A program made the position numbers and the translations under genes. From Bacteroidia bacterium (GTDB lineage Bacteria; Bacteroidota; Bacteroidia; Palsa-965), in the NCBI GenBank assembly GCA_023151315.1, contig JAKLJE010000004.1:85239-149238 (forward strand): a stretch of DNA of 64,000 nt. Reading direction: 5' to 3'. Positions 8,586-18,200 of the stretch are shown piece by piece; position 1 is the first letter of the stretch; each line of letters begins with the position of its first letter. The notes beneath the pieces are model-generated. The model was not told the DNA's origin. It made no database searches and saw only the letters and a program-made list of their open reading frames with translations.

Positions 8586-10085
8586 TCAGATTCCGAAGTA
8601 ATCTTTCAGATCGCGAACTAAAACACCGACATTCTCAAGGTTCTTCACATCATTTGTCTTTGTGAGAATACCGTTGAGTTTTTCCTGATACTGTTTACGG
8701 CCGGAGCTGATCCATTGCGCAGCGTAGTAATACGCTTTGATGGTCAAATCATTTTCCTGCAACTTGGAAGAATTGGCGGTCAGTTTCTCATAACGCTTGT
8801 AGCATTCCTGAACTTTCATGTAATCTTCAAGAATGAAATACGCCATGATCAATGTTGCAAATATCTGATCGTACATTCTGTGGAACGAAACCTGCTGATA
8901 ATTGAAAAGCAATCCTTCAATCAGCGTAGGCACTTTCTTTACATCTTCCATGCTGTTCATGAGCAGGAAACAGCAGTAAATGTTGCTCACATTGATGTAA
9001 CGTACATACAGTGATTCTTCCTCCCACATCGGGTTGGCAAGAATTTCCTCACACGCTTTTTTGTAGCCGGCAATTTCTTCGCGGAATTCTTTTGGCTGCT
9101 GTTCGTACCATCCTTTGCGGTAACAGAATCCTTGCGTGCTCGCCAATAAACTTCCCTGTATGCTGATGAAACCGATTTGTGCCGTGTTGAGGTAGTTTCT
9201 CCAGAAACGCGGAGTCTCACGCTTCTTCAATAATCCCGAAGCTACTTTCTGTAACTCATCTTTATCCAGCCATGAAACCAGAAGTTTGAGTTTGAGATAA
9301 TCGATATTCAACTCCACATCATCCACGAAAGAGAATACTACGTAAGGTGCTTTCTCCAGTTCATCGGCAAGTGAATTCAACTGATCCTGCATTTCCTGTG
9401 TGTAGAAACGCTCATCATTCAGAAAGTGCAGTGTGTAACACCAGGCGTAACCGGAAAGTATACGAACTGCAAATGATGGATGCTGGTGAAACGATTTAAA
9501 AAACGAAAGATGCTTTTCGGTTTCTGAATATTCTCCGCTGGTCTTATCCTTGAAATGAAGATTGGTACGCAGGTACAGATAAATATCATTCAGCGCTTTC
9601 TCCGCTTCAATAATTCTGGCGTTGTGTTCCAGATATCGTATCGACTCCGTTTTCTTTTCCCGAATATGCGACTGCTGTGCGAAGAAAGTAAGCACGACAC
9701 GGCAGGTGGAGAAATCTTCAATTTTATCTGCGATATCCAACAGAATTTCCGCCAGATTGTTTGCCTCCTTCAGTTTTCCCTGATTAATCAGCAACTCAAT
9801 CTTGGAAATGTTGTGCAGCAGATAGGACGGATAGTTACGACTGAGATACCCTGTGAGCTTGAAAGTGTGGTGTGCGAGCTGAAAAAATTTGCGTTTTTCG
9901 GCTGCTCCGTTCTTCTTGTAAATGATTTTGCACAGATCATCAGAATCTGCTTCTTCCCATCCGTGTGAATGAACTGCGTCAACCAAGGCCAATGGCAACT
10001 CCGCACCCGAATTCTTCAGATGATTGCGGAATTCCTGAAGGTGATAATCACTGAGAAGTGCAACAACTTTCTGTATACTGAGCAT
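8586..10085 (-). CDS. Large helical protein of unknown function (TPR-like)
   Basis: A 499-residue protein that I do not recognise. It has no signal peptide and no membrane segment, so it is probably cytosolic. It is almost entirely alpha-helical by composition, with aromatic and Leu/Ala periodicity reminiscent of TPR or similar solenoid repeats (for example KLKEANNLAEILLDIADK and YMKVQECYKRYEKLT). No catalytic motif is visible. A TACCTTTA box 3 nt upstream of the ATG at 10085 resembles the -7 element. It converges with the LOG gene with no bases between the two stop codons. Confidence 0.6.
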   Translation of the reverse strand: MLSIQKVVALLSDYHLQEFRNHLKNSGAELPLALVDAVHSHGWEEADSDDLCKIIYKKNGAAEKRKFFQLAHHTFKLTGYLSRNYPSYLLHNISKIELLINQGKLKEANNLAEILLDIADKIEDFSTCRVVLTFFAQQSHIREKKTESIRYLEHNARIIEAEKALNDIYLYLRTNLHFKDKTSGEYSETEKHLSFFKSFHQHPSFAVRILSGYAWCYTLHFLNDERFYTQEMQDQLNSLADELEKAPYVVFSFVDDVELNIDYLKLKLLVSWLDKDELQKVASGLLKKRETPRFWRNYLNTAQIGFISIQGSLLASTQGFCYRKGWYEQQPKEFREEIAGYKKACEEILANPMWEEESLYVRYINVSNIYCCFLLMNSMEDVKKVPTLIEGLLFNYQQVSFHRMYDQIFATLIMAYFILEDYMKVQECYKRYEKLTANSSKLQENDLTIKAYYYAAQWISSGRKQYQEKLNGILTKTNDVKNLENVGVLVRDLKDYFGI

Positions 10086-10153
10086 GCTTAAAGGTAAATT
10101 TTTGGTCTGATAACCCGCAAAGTGAGAGATTTTTTTTCGGCCGGTTGCCGCAA

Positions 10154-10161
10154 CATGTTTG
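10154..10161 (+). promoter_or_regulatory. -7-like box of the secreted hydrolase gene
   Basis: CATGTTTG (7 of 8 to TAnnTTTG) ends 4 nt before the ATG at 10166. Confidence 0.35.
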
Positions 10162-10165
10162 CATC

Positions 10166-11539
10166 ATGAAAAAAATCATCTGCCTTTTTGTACTGGCCTT
10201 AGCGACCAATTCCCTGTTGGCGCAGAGTTATGCTGTAGGTCATATTCAGATTACTTACAATGACCCGGCCCGACAGAATCGTGCAATACAAACAGAGATT
10301 TACTATCCGGCTGCCGTTGCCGGGGAAAGCGTTCCGGTTGCATCGGGTACATTTCCTGTTATTGCGTATGGACACGGCTTCGTAATGGTTTGGAGTGCGT
10401 ATCAAAACATCTGGGAAGCTTTGGTTCCGGCAGGATACATTGTTGCTTTTCCAAGAACAGAAGGGAATGTCAGTCCTGTGCATGCAGAGTTCGGCGCAGA
10501 CCTCGCATTTCTGATTGCCAAAATTCAATCGGAAGGTGCACAGAATACATCGTCTTTATTTTACAATCACGTCGGATCAACTTCTGCTGTTATGGGACAT
10601 TCCATGGGCGGCGGTTCATCATTTCTCGCGGCGGAGAACAATAATTCGATCACAACAATGGTAACCATGGCTGCGGCGAACACAAATCCTTCATCGATTG
10701 CCGCGGCATCTAACATCACCATTCCGTCACTCGTTATTGCCGGTCAGAACGATTGTGTTGCGCCACCGGCTCAGCATCAGTTGCCGATGTATGATTCTTT
10801 GAATTCATCCTGCAAAGCTTATGTCGAAATTCTTGGAGGCGGGCACTGCTATTTCGCAGAGAATAATTTCAATTGCTCTTTCGGAGAAGGCACGTGTACT
10901 CCGAATCCAACGATCAGTCGGGCGGAACAGCAGGATGCATCTCAGGATTTTGCTTTGATGTGGCTCAACTTCTATCTGAAAAATGATTGCGCAGCATGGA
11001 CTGCTTTTCAGGACAGCATGGTTTCATCCGCTCGTGTGAATGCACAAATGTCATGTGCGATCGTTTCTCCTGTTATCACTTCCAGCGGTAATCAATTGAA
11101 CAGTACCGCGGCAGCAACTTATCAATGGCTTTTAAACGGAAGTCCTGTTGCCGGCGCCACATCTCAGAATTACACGCCGACACAGAATGGTTTGTATGAA
11201 GTTGTCGTAACGTACAACGGCTCACCTTGTCCGGATACTTCCAATCAGATCAACTGGGTCATGACCGGATTGCAGGAAATTGCGCCTGAGTTTTTGCAGG
11301 TGTTTCCGGTGCCTGCCGATCAGCAGTTGAATTTTGTTTCTTCAACTTCCGGCGACTTCGAGATTGTTATCACCGATATGGCAGGAAGATCGGTTTTCAG
11401 TACTGTGCAATTCCTTGAAGCAGGACAAAACGCATCATTGAATACATCCGTGTTGACTGAAGGCATGTATCAATTGCAGATTTTCTCGGAAACGAACGGA
11501 AGCAGATCGCAGAAACTTTTCAGTGTGATGCATCGGTAA
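10166..11539 (+). CDS. Secreted alpha/beta hydrolase (chlorophyllase/dienelactone hydrolase-like) with T9SS sorting domain
   Basis: A 457-residue secreted protein. A signal peptide (MKKIICLFVLALATNSLLAQ) leads into an alpha/beta hydrolase domain of about 270 residues with the nucleophile elbow GHSMGGG (about residue 150) and the downstream acid and His regions AGQNDCVAPP and GGGHCYFAE. It resembles PET-hydrolase/dienelactone-type hydrolases, but the substrate is unknown. Then comes an Ig-like PKD-type segment (TYQWLLNGSPVAGATSQNY) and a C-terminal T9SS type A sorting domain (FLQVFPVPADQQLNF to GMYQLQIF), so it should be exported through T9SS to the surface. An in-frame TTG 21 nt upstream was rejected because the signal peptide starts at the ATG. 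Confidence 0.85.
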   Translation: MKKIICLFVLALATNSLLAQSYAVGHIQITYNDPARQNRAIQTEIYYPAAVAGESVPVASGTFPVIAYGHGFVMVWSAYQNIWEALVPAGYIVAFPRTEGNVSPVHAEFGADLAFLIAKIQSEGAQNTSSLFYNHVGSTSAVMGHSMGGGSSFLAAENNNSITTMVTMAAANTNPSSIAAASNITIPSLVIAGQNDCVAPPAQHQLPMYDSLNSSCKAYVEILGGGHCYFAENNFNCSFGEGTCTPNPTISRAEQQDASQDFALMWLNFYLKNDCAAWTAFQDSMVSSARVNAQMSCAIVSPVITSSGNQLNSTAAATYQWLLNGSPVAGATSQNYTPTQNGLYEVVVTYNGSPCPDTSNQINWVMTGLQEIAPEFLQVFPVPADQQLNFVSSTSGDFEIVITDMAGRSVFSTVQFLEAGQNASLNTSVLTEGMYQLQIFSETNGSRSQKLFSVMHR

Positions 11540-12229
11540 TTAGCCGAGTGCAACCCAATTGATGGGAGTTTGCCCGCTTTGCATAAGCAGATAATTTGCT
11601 CTGGAGAAGTGGCGGCAACCGAAGAATCCGTTTGCTGAAAACGGAGAAGGATGCGCTGCTTCAAGAATATGGTGACGCGTCAGATCAATCAAAGGTTTTT
11701 TATTCTGCGCATGACGACCCCAAAGGATGAATATCACTCCATTCCTGTGTTCGGAAAGAGAACGGATAACTGAATCAGTAAACTCTTCCCATCCTTTACC
11801 TTGATGCGATGCAGGAGAATGCTCTCGCACAGTGAGTGTGGTATTCAATAAAAGCACACCTTGTTTTGCCCACCCGGTCAGATCGCCGGTTTTAGGATAA
11901 GGTACATTTAGATCCTTCTGCATTTCCTTGAAAATATTCACAAGAGATGGCGGATGTTTTATTCCGGCAGAAACTGAAAAACAAAGTCCGTTCGCTTGTC
12001 CCGGACCGTGATACGGATCTTGGCCGAGGATAACCACTTTTACTTCGTTAAACGGGGTCTGATTGAAAGTGTTAAAAATAAGAGGTCCCGGTGGGTAAAC
12101 CGGATAAACTTTCTTCTCTTCCACGAGGAAGTTCTTCAAGTCGGAAAAGTACGGTTTGTCAAATTCAGGTTGAAGTACATTAAGCCAGCTTTCATGGATT
12201 TTCGGGGCTGCGGAATTCGAATTACTCAT
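11540..12229 (-). CDS. ung: Uracil-DNA glycosylase, family 1
   Basis: A 229-residue base-excision repair enzyme that removes uracil from DNA. The water-activating loop GQDPYHGPGQANGLCFS has the catalytic Asp at residue 71; the DNA-intercalation loop reads HPSPFSANGFFGC, with the catalytic His at its start (usual form HPSPLS). The uracil-binding motif LLLNTTLTV is intact. The ATG at 12229 is preferred; an upstream extension of 14 codons has no family counterpart. It converges on the secreted hydrolase gene with adjacent stop codons. Confidence 0.96.
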   Translation of the reverse strand: MSNSNSAAPKIHESWLNVLQPEFDKPYFSDLKNFLVEEKKVYPVYPPGPLIFNTFNQTPFNEVKVVILGQDPYHGPGQANGLCFSVSAGIKHPPSLVNIFKEMQKDLNVPYPKTGDLTGWAKQGVLLLNTTLTVREHSPASHQGKGWEEFTDSVIRSLSEHRNGVIFILWGRHAQNKKPLIDLTRHHILEAAHPSPFSANGFFGCRHFSRANYLLMQSGQTPINWVALG

Positions 12230-12353
12230 AAAAATCAAATCAGTTTCAGTATCAAGTACAAAAGGGAACAATATCTAAAGTGCGTAAAAGTAAATTATTG
12301 ACGCCTTGTTGAAAAATGTACAAACATATTTTTCCGGAATTGACGGATACTCA

Positions 12354-12361
12354 TACTTTTG
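12354..12361 (+). promoter_or_regulatory. -7 box of the 43-residue lipoprotein gene
   Basis: TACTTTTG is a perfect TAnnTTTG match 43 nt upstream of the ATG at 12405. No TTG sits at the right distance for a -33 element. Confidence 0.45.
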
Positions 12362-12404
12362 CATGGTATTTGCAAACACAACACACATCATCAAACCCAA
12401 AGTC

Positions 12405-12536
12405 ATGAAAAAACTCGTATTCGCTTTCGCAGTATTGTTCTTAGCTGCGGTATCAATTACTTCATGCAAGAGCAAAGAAAAGTGCGATGCATACAGTTCA
12501 AAAGCTGACAAGGTGCAGACATCAAAGTCTTACTAA
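12405..12536 (+). CDS. Very small lipoprotein (43 residues)
   Basis: The 43-residue product starts MKKLVFAFAVLFLAAVSITSC, a lipoprotein signal peptide with the lipobox Cys at position 21. The mature peptide is only 23 residues, hydrophilic, Lys/Ser-rich, with a second Cys at 27 (SKEKCDAYSSK). The gene has its own -7 box and a strong terminator 18 nt after the stop, so it looks like a real monocistronic gene. I do not recognise a family; the function is unknown. Small abundant lipoproteins such as Lpp are structurally comparable only in size. Confidence 0.7.
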   Translation: MKKLVFAFAVLFLAAVSITSCKSKEKCDAYSSKADKVQTSKSY

Positions 12537-12553
12537 GTAATGCTTAACACATG

Positions 12554-12583
12554 AAAAGGCTTCGCATGAAGCCTTTTTTTTTA
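12554..12583 (+). terminator. Rho-independent terminator after the small lipoprotein gene
   Basis: A perfect 10-bp stem (AAAAGGCTTC at 12554-12563 with GAAGCCTTTT at 12568-12577), loop GCAT, then a T tract. Confidence 0.85.
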
Positions 12584-12592
12584 TTCTCTACA

Positions 12593-12919
12593 ATGGAAAA
12601 TCTCGAAACACTGGCAAGACTTGAAGAGCTGAACAATCAGGGAGATTTTATCTTGTTTAAACACAGCCCGCGCTGTTCGATCAGCAACATGGCTTATGAT
12701 CGATACCAAAGATTCATAGAAGCCTTACCTGCTGGTGTGAAAACTTATGTAGTGAACGTCCTTACATCACGGGATATTTCACAATTCATAGCTGGTAAAT
12801 ATGGTGTTCAGCACGAGTCGCCTCAGGTGCTGTACATACGCAACGGAACCTGCATTTACAACGCATCACACTCTTTAATTGATCCGCGGTTAGTCGCAGA
12901 GTCCGTTACAGCCAGTTAA
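12593..12919 (+). CDS. ytxJ: YtxJ-like monothiol bacilliredoxin family protein (DUF2847)
   Basis: A 108-residue thioredoxin-fold protein. The motif FKHSPRCSISNMAYDRY (about residues 24-40) places a single Cys where the YtxJ family carries its redox Cys (usually SxxCPIS), and ESPQVLYIRNG holds the cis-Pro. The family (TIGR04019) is found in bacillithiol-producing bacteria and is thought to remove bacillithiol from proteins. The ATG at 12593 follows the upstream terminator by about 10 nt, so its promoter is unclear; read-through is possible. Its 3' end overlaps the convergent osmC-like gene by 14 nt. Confidence 0.85.
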   Translation: MENLETLARLEELNNQGDFILFKHSPRCSISNMAYDRYQRFIEALPAGVKTYVVNVLTSRDISQFIAGKYGVQHESPQVLYIRNGTCIYNASHSLIDPRLVAESVTAS

Positions 12920-13316
12920 AGGAAACGGTCTGCTTCAGATCCGGATGAAGGCTTTTAGCAACCGGACAAGTCATTGCAGCGTTAATCAATAATTGCCTCT
13001 CGTTGTCCGTATAGTTTAAGGTGGGCATCGTGAAATCCACTTTTATCTCAACAACTCTTCTCGGGTCGGTACCCATAACCTTCGTAATATCCGCCTTCAT
13101 TCCTTCCAGTGAAATTTTGTGTCGTTCAGCCACAATTCCCATAATTGTCATCATGCAACACCCCAGTGATGTAGACAGTAAATCCGTTGGTGAAAATGCT
13201 TCGCCACGCCCGTTATTGTCGGTGGGTGCATCGGTAATCACTACCTGGCCGGAACGCAGATGAATACTGCTGGTGCGTAAACCTCCTGTGTATTCTATTG
13301 TTGATGTTAAGCTCAT
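12906..13316 (-). CDS. OsmC family (Ohr/YhfA-like) peroxiredoxin-like protein
   Basis: A 136-residue protein of the OsmC/Ohr fold. It contains the conserved core EAFSPTDLLSTSLGCCMMTIMG (the helix with the peroxidatic Cys pair region) and, in the C-terminal part, INAAMTCPVAKSLHPD, with the second conserved Cys. OsmC proteins reduce organic hydroperoxides using thiols; the YhfA-like subgroup is less understood. The ATG at 13316 gives the expected N-terminus (MSLTSTIEYTGGLRTSSIH); an upstream extension of 19 codons is not supported. It overlaps the ytxJ gene tail to tail by 14 nt. Confidence 0.87.
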   Translation of the reverse strand: MSLTSTIEYTGGLRTSSIHLRSGQVVITDAPTDNNGRGEAFSPTDLLSTSLGCCMMTIMGIVAERHKISLEGMKADITKVMGTDPRRVVEIKVDFTMPTLNYTDNERQLLINAAMTCPVAKSLHPDLKQTVSFNWL

Positions 13317-13351
13317 TGTATCTGAGATTAGGGTTAAAGCCGAATTCTTGT

Positions 13352-13359
13352 TAACTTTG
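13352..13359 (+). promoter_or_regulatory. -7 box upstream of the 13388 gene/lipA
   Basis: TAACTTTG, a perfect TAnnTTTG element, lies 28 nt before the ATG at 13388 and probably drives both the barrel-like gene and lipA. Confidence 0.45.
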
Positions 13360-13387
13360 TTACTGCTGCGCAAATTTCGTTAATCTG

Positions 13388-14152
13388 ATGAGAACATTCG
13401 CTGTCATTCTTTTTCTGCTCATTGGCAGTTTCGCATATGCGCAGGATCCGCAGGTTGTACAAACGAACGAGAATCTTTACGAAGATGCAGGTTTATTGTA
13501 CCGAAATGAAGCCAACGGCGGCATCATCATCAATTCGCATGGCTTTGGCTTGAATTATCGACGTTGTAAACACATTACAGCTGCACGAAAAGGTGTGTGG
13601 GAATTCGATCTTGTGAATTACCGCCATCCAAAGGAAATCAAAGTAACTAATCCGTTTTACGATAACGCAAAAGGATATTATTACGGTAAGCTGAACAGCT
13701 TCTTTATTCTGAGATCCGGGGTAGGTTTTCAGAATGTGATGTACACTAAACCGGAAAAGAACGGAGTTGAAATCAGATACGTGGCTTTTCTGGGAGCTTC
13801 CATTGGATTGGCTAAGCCTGTTTATCTCGAAATCTTGTACGATAACCCGGTTCCGGGAACCAAGCTGGTGGTAACAGAAAAATACGATCCGGATAAACAT
13901 TTCCCTGACAATATTTACGGACGAGCTCCTTTCGTGCGTGGATTGGGTGAATTAGGAATCAGACCCGGCGGCTATGCTAAAGTCGGACTGAATTTCGAGT
14001 ACGGACCGCTCGATACCGAAATAAAATCTCTTGAGGTTGGATTTATTACCGACGTATATCTTACACCGGTTGAAATAATGGCTACGGAACGTAAGCAAAT
14101 GGTATTGCTCTCTCTGTATCTCCAGTTCAGCATGGGTAAAAAATGGTTTTGA
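13388..14152 (+). CDS. Secreted beta-rich protein of unknown function, upstream of lipA
   Basis: The 254-residue product has a signal peptide ([19 protein letters not shown]) and then a beta-strand-rich, Gly/Tyr-rich body ending [17 protein letters not shown]. The terminal aromatic residue and alternating hydrophobic pattern suggest a small outer-membrane barrel or a periplasmic protein. No family that I can name. lipA starts 4 nt after the stop, so they form one transcript; whether there is a functional link to lipoate is unknown. Confidence 0.65.
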   Translation: MRTFAVILFLLIGSFAYAQDPQVVQTNENLYEDAGLLYRNEANGGIIINSHGFGLNYRRCKHITAARKGVWEFDLVNYRHPKEIKVTNPFYDNAKGYYYGKLNSFFILRSGVGFQNVMYTKPEKNGVEIRYVAFLGASIGLAKPVYLEILYDNPVPGTKLVVTEKYDPDKHFPDNIYGRAPFVRGLGELGIRPGGYAKVGLNFEYGPLDTEIKSLEVGFITDVYLTPVEIMATERKQMVLLSLYLQFSMGKKWF

Positions 14153-14156
14153 TCAG

Positions 14157-15020
14157 ATGAAGGAAGAAAGTGCCGTACAGCCGCGTTTAAAAAAACCTGA
14201 TTGGCTACGAGTGAAATTACCGACCGGCGAGAATTATCTCAAGGTGCGCGGTTTGGTCGATCAGCATAAACTCCATACAATTTGCGAAAGCGGCAACTGT
14301 CCGAATATGGGCGAATGCTGGGGCGAAGGAACCGCTACCTTCATGATTCTCGGTAATATCTGTACAAGATCCTGTGGCTTCTGTGCCGTGGCAACCGGTC
14401 GACCTTTACCTGCAGACACAAAAGAACCTGAACGTGTTGCGGAATCGGTAAAGTTGATGGGCGTTAAGCACTGTGTTATTACTTCCGTTGATCGGGATGA
14501 TCTCAAGGATGGCGGTGCAGAAATCTGGGCTGAAACCATACGTGCGGTACGCCGTGCAAGTCCGCAAACCACAATGGAAACTTTGATTCCCGATTTCAAA
14601 GGAGAAATGCATAATGTGCAGAAGATTGTGGATGTAATGCCTGAAATCGTTTCTCACAATATGGAGACCGTTCGGCGTTTAACAAAACAGGTTCGGATTC
14701 AGGCTAAGTACGATAGGAGTCTTGCGGTTTTGAAGTTTCTCCACGATGGCGGATGCAAAACCAAATCCGGAATAATGGTAGGATTAGGAGAAACAGATGA
14801 AGAAGTGTTTGAAACCATGCGGGATCTGAAAAACGTTGGTGTTGAAATAATGACCATAGGACAGTACCTCCAGCCTACACGAAACCATATTCCTGTTAAG
14901 GAATTCGTGCACCCTGAAAAGTTTGCGCTCTACAAAAAAATCGGGCAGGAGGTAGGCTTCCGTTACATTGAAAGCGGACCGCTCGTTCGCTCATCTTATC
15001 ACGCTGAAAAGCATATCTGA
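14157..15020 (+). CDS. lipA: Lipoyl synthase
   Basis: A 287-residue radical SAM enzyme that inserts two sulfurs into protein-bound octanoyl groups. The auxiliary cluster motif [12 protein letters not shown] has Cys43, Cys48 and Cys54; the radical SAM motif CTRSCGFC has Cys69, Cys73 and Cys76. The C-terminal RSSYHAEK provides the Ser ligand of the auxiliary cluster. All catalytic elements are intact and the length is typical. It is cotranscribed with the upstream secreted protein. lipB is not in the window. Confidence 0.97.
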   Translation: MKEESAVQPRLKKPDWLRVKLPTGENYLKVRGLVDQHKLHTICESGNCPNMGECWGEGTATFMILGNICTRSCGFCAVATGRPLPADTKEPERVAESVKLMGVKHCVITSVDRDDLKDGGAEIWAETIRAVRRASPQTTMETLIPDFKGEMHNVQKIVDVMPEIVSHNMETVRRLTKQVRIQAKYDRSLAVLKFLHDGGCKTKSGIMVGLGETDEEVFETMRDLKNVGVEIMTIGQYLQPTRNHIPVKEFVHPEKFALYKKIGQEVGFRYIESGPLVRSSYHAEKHI

Positions 15021-15037
15021 AAATATTCAGAGAATAC

Positions 15038-15068
15038 TTGCATTCAGGACTTTGACACAGTATATTTG
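15038..15068 (+). promoter_or_regulatory. Distal promoter of the T9SS propeller gene
   Basis: TTG at 15038-15040, a 20-nt spacer and TATATTTG at 15061-15068 fit the Bacteroidota consensus. It would give a leader of about 190 nt. Confidence 0.55.
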
Positions 15069-15173
15069 TATAAAGGTCTTGATTAGTGCTGATTGCATCC
15101 CCCCTTGTTGAAAGGCTTTCCGTATCTCGTCCTGTGTTGATAAAGATGAAGTTTCATCGATTTATTAACTGTA

Positions 15174-15204
15174 TTGGTACTTAGTATAAAAAACATTAGT
15201 TTTG
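15174..15204 (+). promoter_or_regulatory. Proximal promoter of the T9SS propeller gene
   Basis: TTG at 15174-15176, a 20-nt spacer and TAGTTTTG at 15197-15204. Leader of about 55 nt to the ATG at 15265. Confidence 0.6.
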
Positions 15205-15264
15205 GATGCTTTATACATACCGATATACCTGACATAAAAAGTCGGATAAATTAAACGCAATCCA

Positions 15265-18200
15265 ATGAAACGAAACATTACTCTTGCCGGTACCGGAATA
15301 GCTGCAGTAGGTCTGGCGATTTTCTCTGTGATTTCATTGACGGATAACGCTCCGTCTATGTATCATGCGAATGCTGATCAATTCAAAGCGCCGTTGAGTA
15401 AACAGGCGAAAAGTTCAAAAGGTGCATCTGAATGGTGGTTCAACCGCGTGAAAGATGTGAACGGAAACCTCAACCTCGCAGAAATGCAGGAAGTGGCAAA
15501 ACGCCATTCACAGACTGTGCTTGCATCTCAGAGCCAACCTTCTGCTCAGGCAACAAACTGGACTGAACTCGGTCCGGATAACGTGGGCGGAAGAACCCGT
15601 GCACTTTTGATGGATCGCAACAATTCCAACCACTTCTTTGCAGGTGGTGTTTCCGGTGGACTGTGGGAATCAACTGATGGTTGTAACTCATGGCATCCAT
15701 GTGCTGGCTATTGGGCGGTACCGGGTGTAAACATGAACGTAACCAGTATTGCACAGGCTCCAAACGGAGATATTTATGTGGGTACCGGTGAAGGTTTGTA
15801 TTACTTCTTAGGAACCGGTGCAGGTGGATTTGTTGGTAATGGTATTTACAAGTCTACTGATGGTGGTGCAACATTCACTCACCTTTCTGCTACATCTCTT
15901 CAAACTGCTAACAACCCTAACTCCAACTGGGCGGCAACAAATGATATTTGTGTTGACCCGAACAACTCAAACCGTATTTATGCAGCAACAAACAACGGTT
16001 TGCGTGTTTCAACTGATGGAGGAAACAGTTGGAGTATTGCAGCTAACATTTCCAGCACCGCAGACGTTACTGATGTTGACATGAACGGTCAGGGAACAAT
16101 TATTACATGTGTTGGCGGCAAGCCATGGCGCTCTGCTGATGACGGTGCTACTTTTACTAACGTTGGAAACACAGCAGCCGGATTCTTCGGAAGCGGTGCT
16201 AACAGAACAGAAGTTGATTTTGCTCCATCTGACCCTAACTATGTGTACGCTATCGTAGCGAATACTTCTGACTTCCTCGGTGGAGTATATTTCAGTAACA
16301 ACGGTGGTGCTTCCTGGCAGCAGGTTTGCGGAGCAGGTAATGCTCAGTTTGAGCCATTCGGTACAGGTCAGGGACGTTATGACATGTTCCTCGAAGTGAA
16401 CCCTTTCAATAAGAATGATGTAATTATCGGTGGTGTTGAATTGTGGCGCTTCGAACTCGTTACACCTTCACCTGCAGCTATTCAGTGGGAACGTATCGCG
16501 TTGGAATTCCCTGATTCTCCTTTCAACCCTTGGTTCGTGCATTCTGATAAACACGCACTTGTGTTTGACCCTGCAGTACAAGGGCGTTGGTTCGTAGGAA
16601 CTGACGGTGGCGTTTCACGTACTCTTAACGATGGAGACACTTACCAGCAAATGAATGCAGGTTACAATGTAACACAGGCATATTCAATTGCATTCGACCA
16701 TTTCGATGTTGAACGCGATCAGGCGATGATCGGTACTCAGGATAACGGTACTCAATTCGTAAACAACGAAGGAAATACGCTGATGTCAGCAACCGAAATC
16801 AGTGGTGGTGACGGCGGGCATTGCGAAATCTCTGCATTAAATCGTGATGCGGTGTTTGCTACAGTTTATTATGGTTCAGTTTCGCGTTCCAACAACCGCG
16901 GAGATGGTATGGCCTCTTTCTATGATCCACGTGTAAGCGGAGACGCTACACTTGGACAGCCAGGATTTGCAAGTTTCGTTACACCGATCCGTCTTTGGGA
17001 ATCAGCAAACGATATGCTTAGCACTGACTCGGTTGTGATCTATAACGGTTGGCAGGATCAGAACAAGCACGTTACAGATGGTACTACTGCGACATATACA
17101 GGTGTACTTTCTGTTCCTCTGCCTGTAGCTAACCCGGCTGCAATTATCGATGAAGGCTCAGTGAAGTTCTATCTGGGTGCAACTGATTCAACTACTAACG
17201 ACGGCAACGGAAACTTCAGCGGTGGTGCCATCGGAAGTGTTGATGCTCAGGGTAACTATACTATAACCTGGAACACTACACCACCTGCTAACAAGGTTAT
17301 CCGTGTTGTATTTACAGTGACTTACGGATCCGGAACAGTATTCACTTTGAATTCAAATGTTGCAGGACAGCAATTCACTTACACAACTCCTACAACTATC
17401 ACTGCTGGCGGAACAATCAAAGCGCAGGATCGTATTCAATCACACCTTGCTGTTGGTTACAATGGTAACAAAGGTGTTTGGGTAATCAAACACGCCCTCG
17501 ACTTCTCGACTAATCCTACTTGGTATAAGATCGGTGGTACGGCTAACGGATATGCAGGAACTGCTTCACAGCTGGCATGGTCAGCAGACGGAAACATCCT
17601 GTATGTTGGAACTGAAAGCGGAGCGGTTTACCGTTTCTCAGGAATTGCAAATATCACAAGCCAACACAATGGTGACCTTGATACAGCAGGTGTTGCTAAT
17701 ATGGTAGTGACTTGCACTCGTATCTTCCTTTCTTCTAACCGTCAGATCACCGGTTTGGATACTGATCCGAATGGCGACCGTGTTATCGTATCATTGAGCG
17801 GATACTCAAGCACTGACTATGTTTATCTGATCAATAACGCGAGCACAGCTCCTTCTTCAGCGAATACTTCTAATGGTACTAACAAAACAGGTACGCTCGT
17901 ATCACTCGGAGGAGTTCCGGTTTACACTGTATGTTTTGATAAGTACAACGCTAACCGAGTACTGATCGGAACAGAACACGGTATTTACGAAAGCTCAACA
18001 ATCAATGCTACTCCGGCTTGGTCGTATGCCGGTAACGCTTCAATGGGCGATGTTGCGGTGGATATGATCCGCCAGCAGCGCTGGGATCCATGGGTTGTGT
18101 CAAACGCAGGATGCTTTTATGCCGGAACACATGGACGTGGTGCATGGCGAGATGATTCTTCATGGCAGATGCCAACTTCTATCGGCGGACCTGTTGCACC

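Noticed and set aside
12593..12919. Cotranscription of ytxJ with the small lipoprotein gene
   Set aside because: A strong terminator sits between them; only read-through would connect them.
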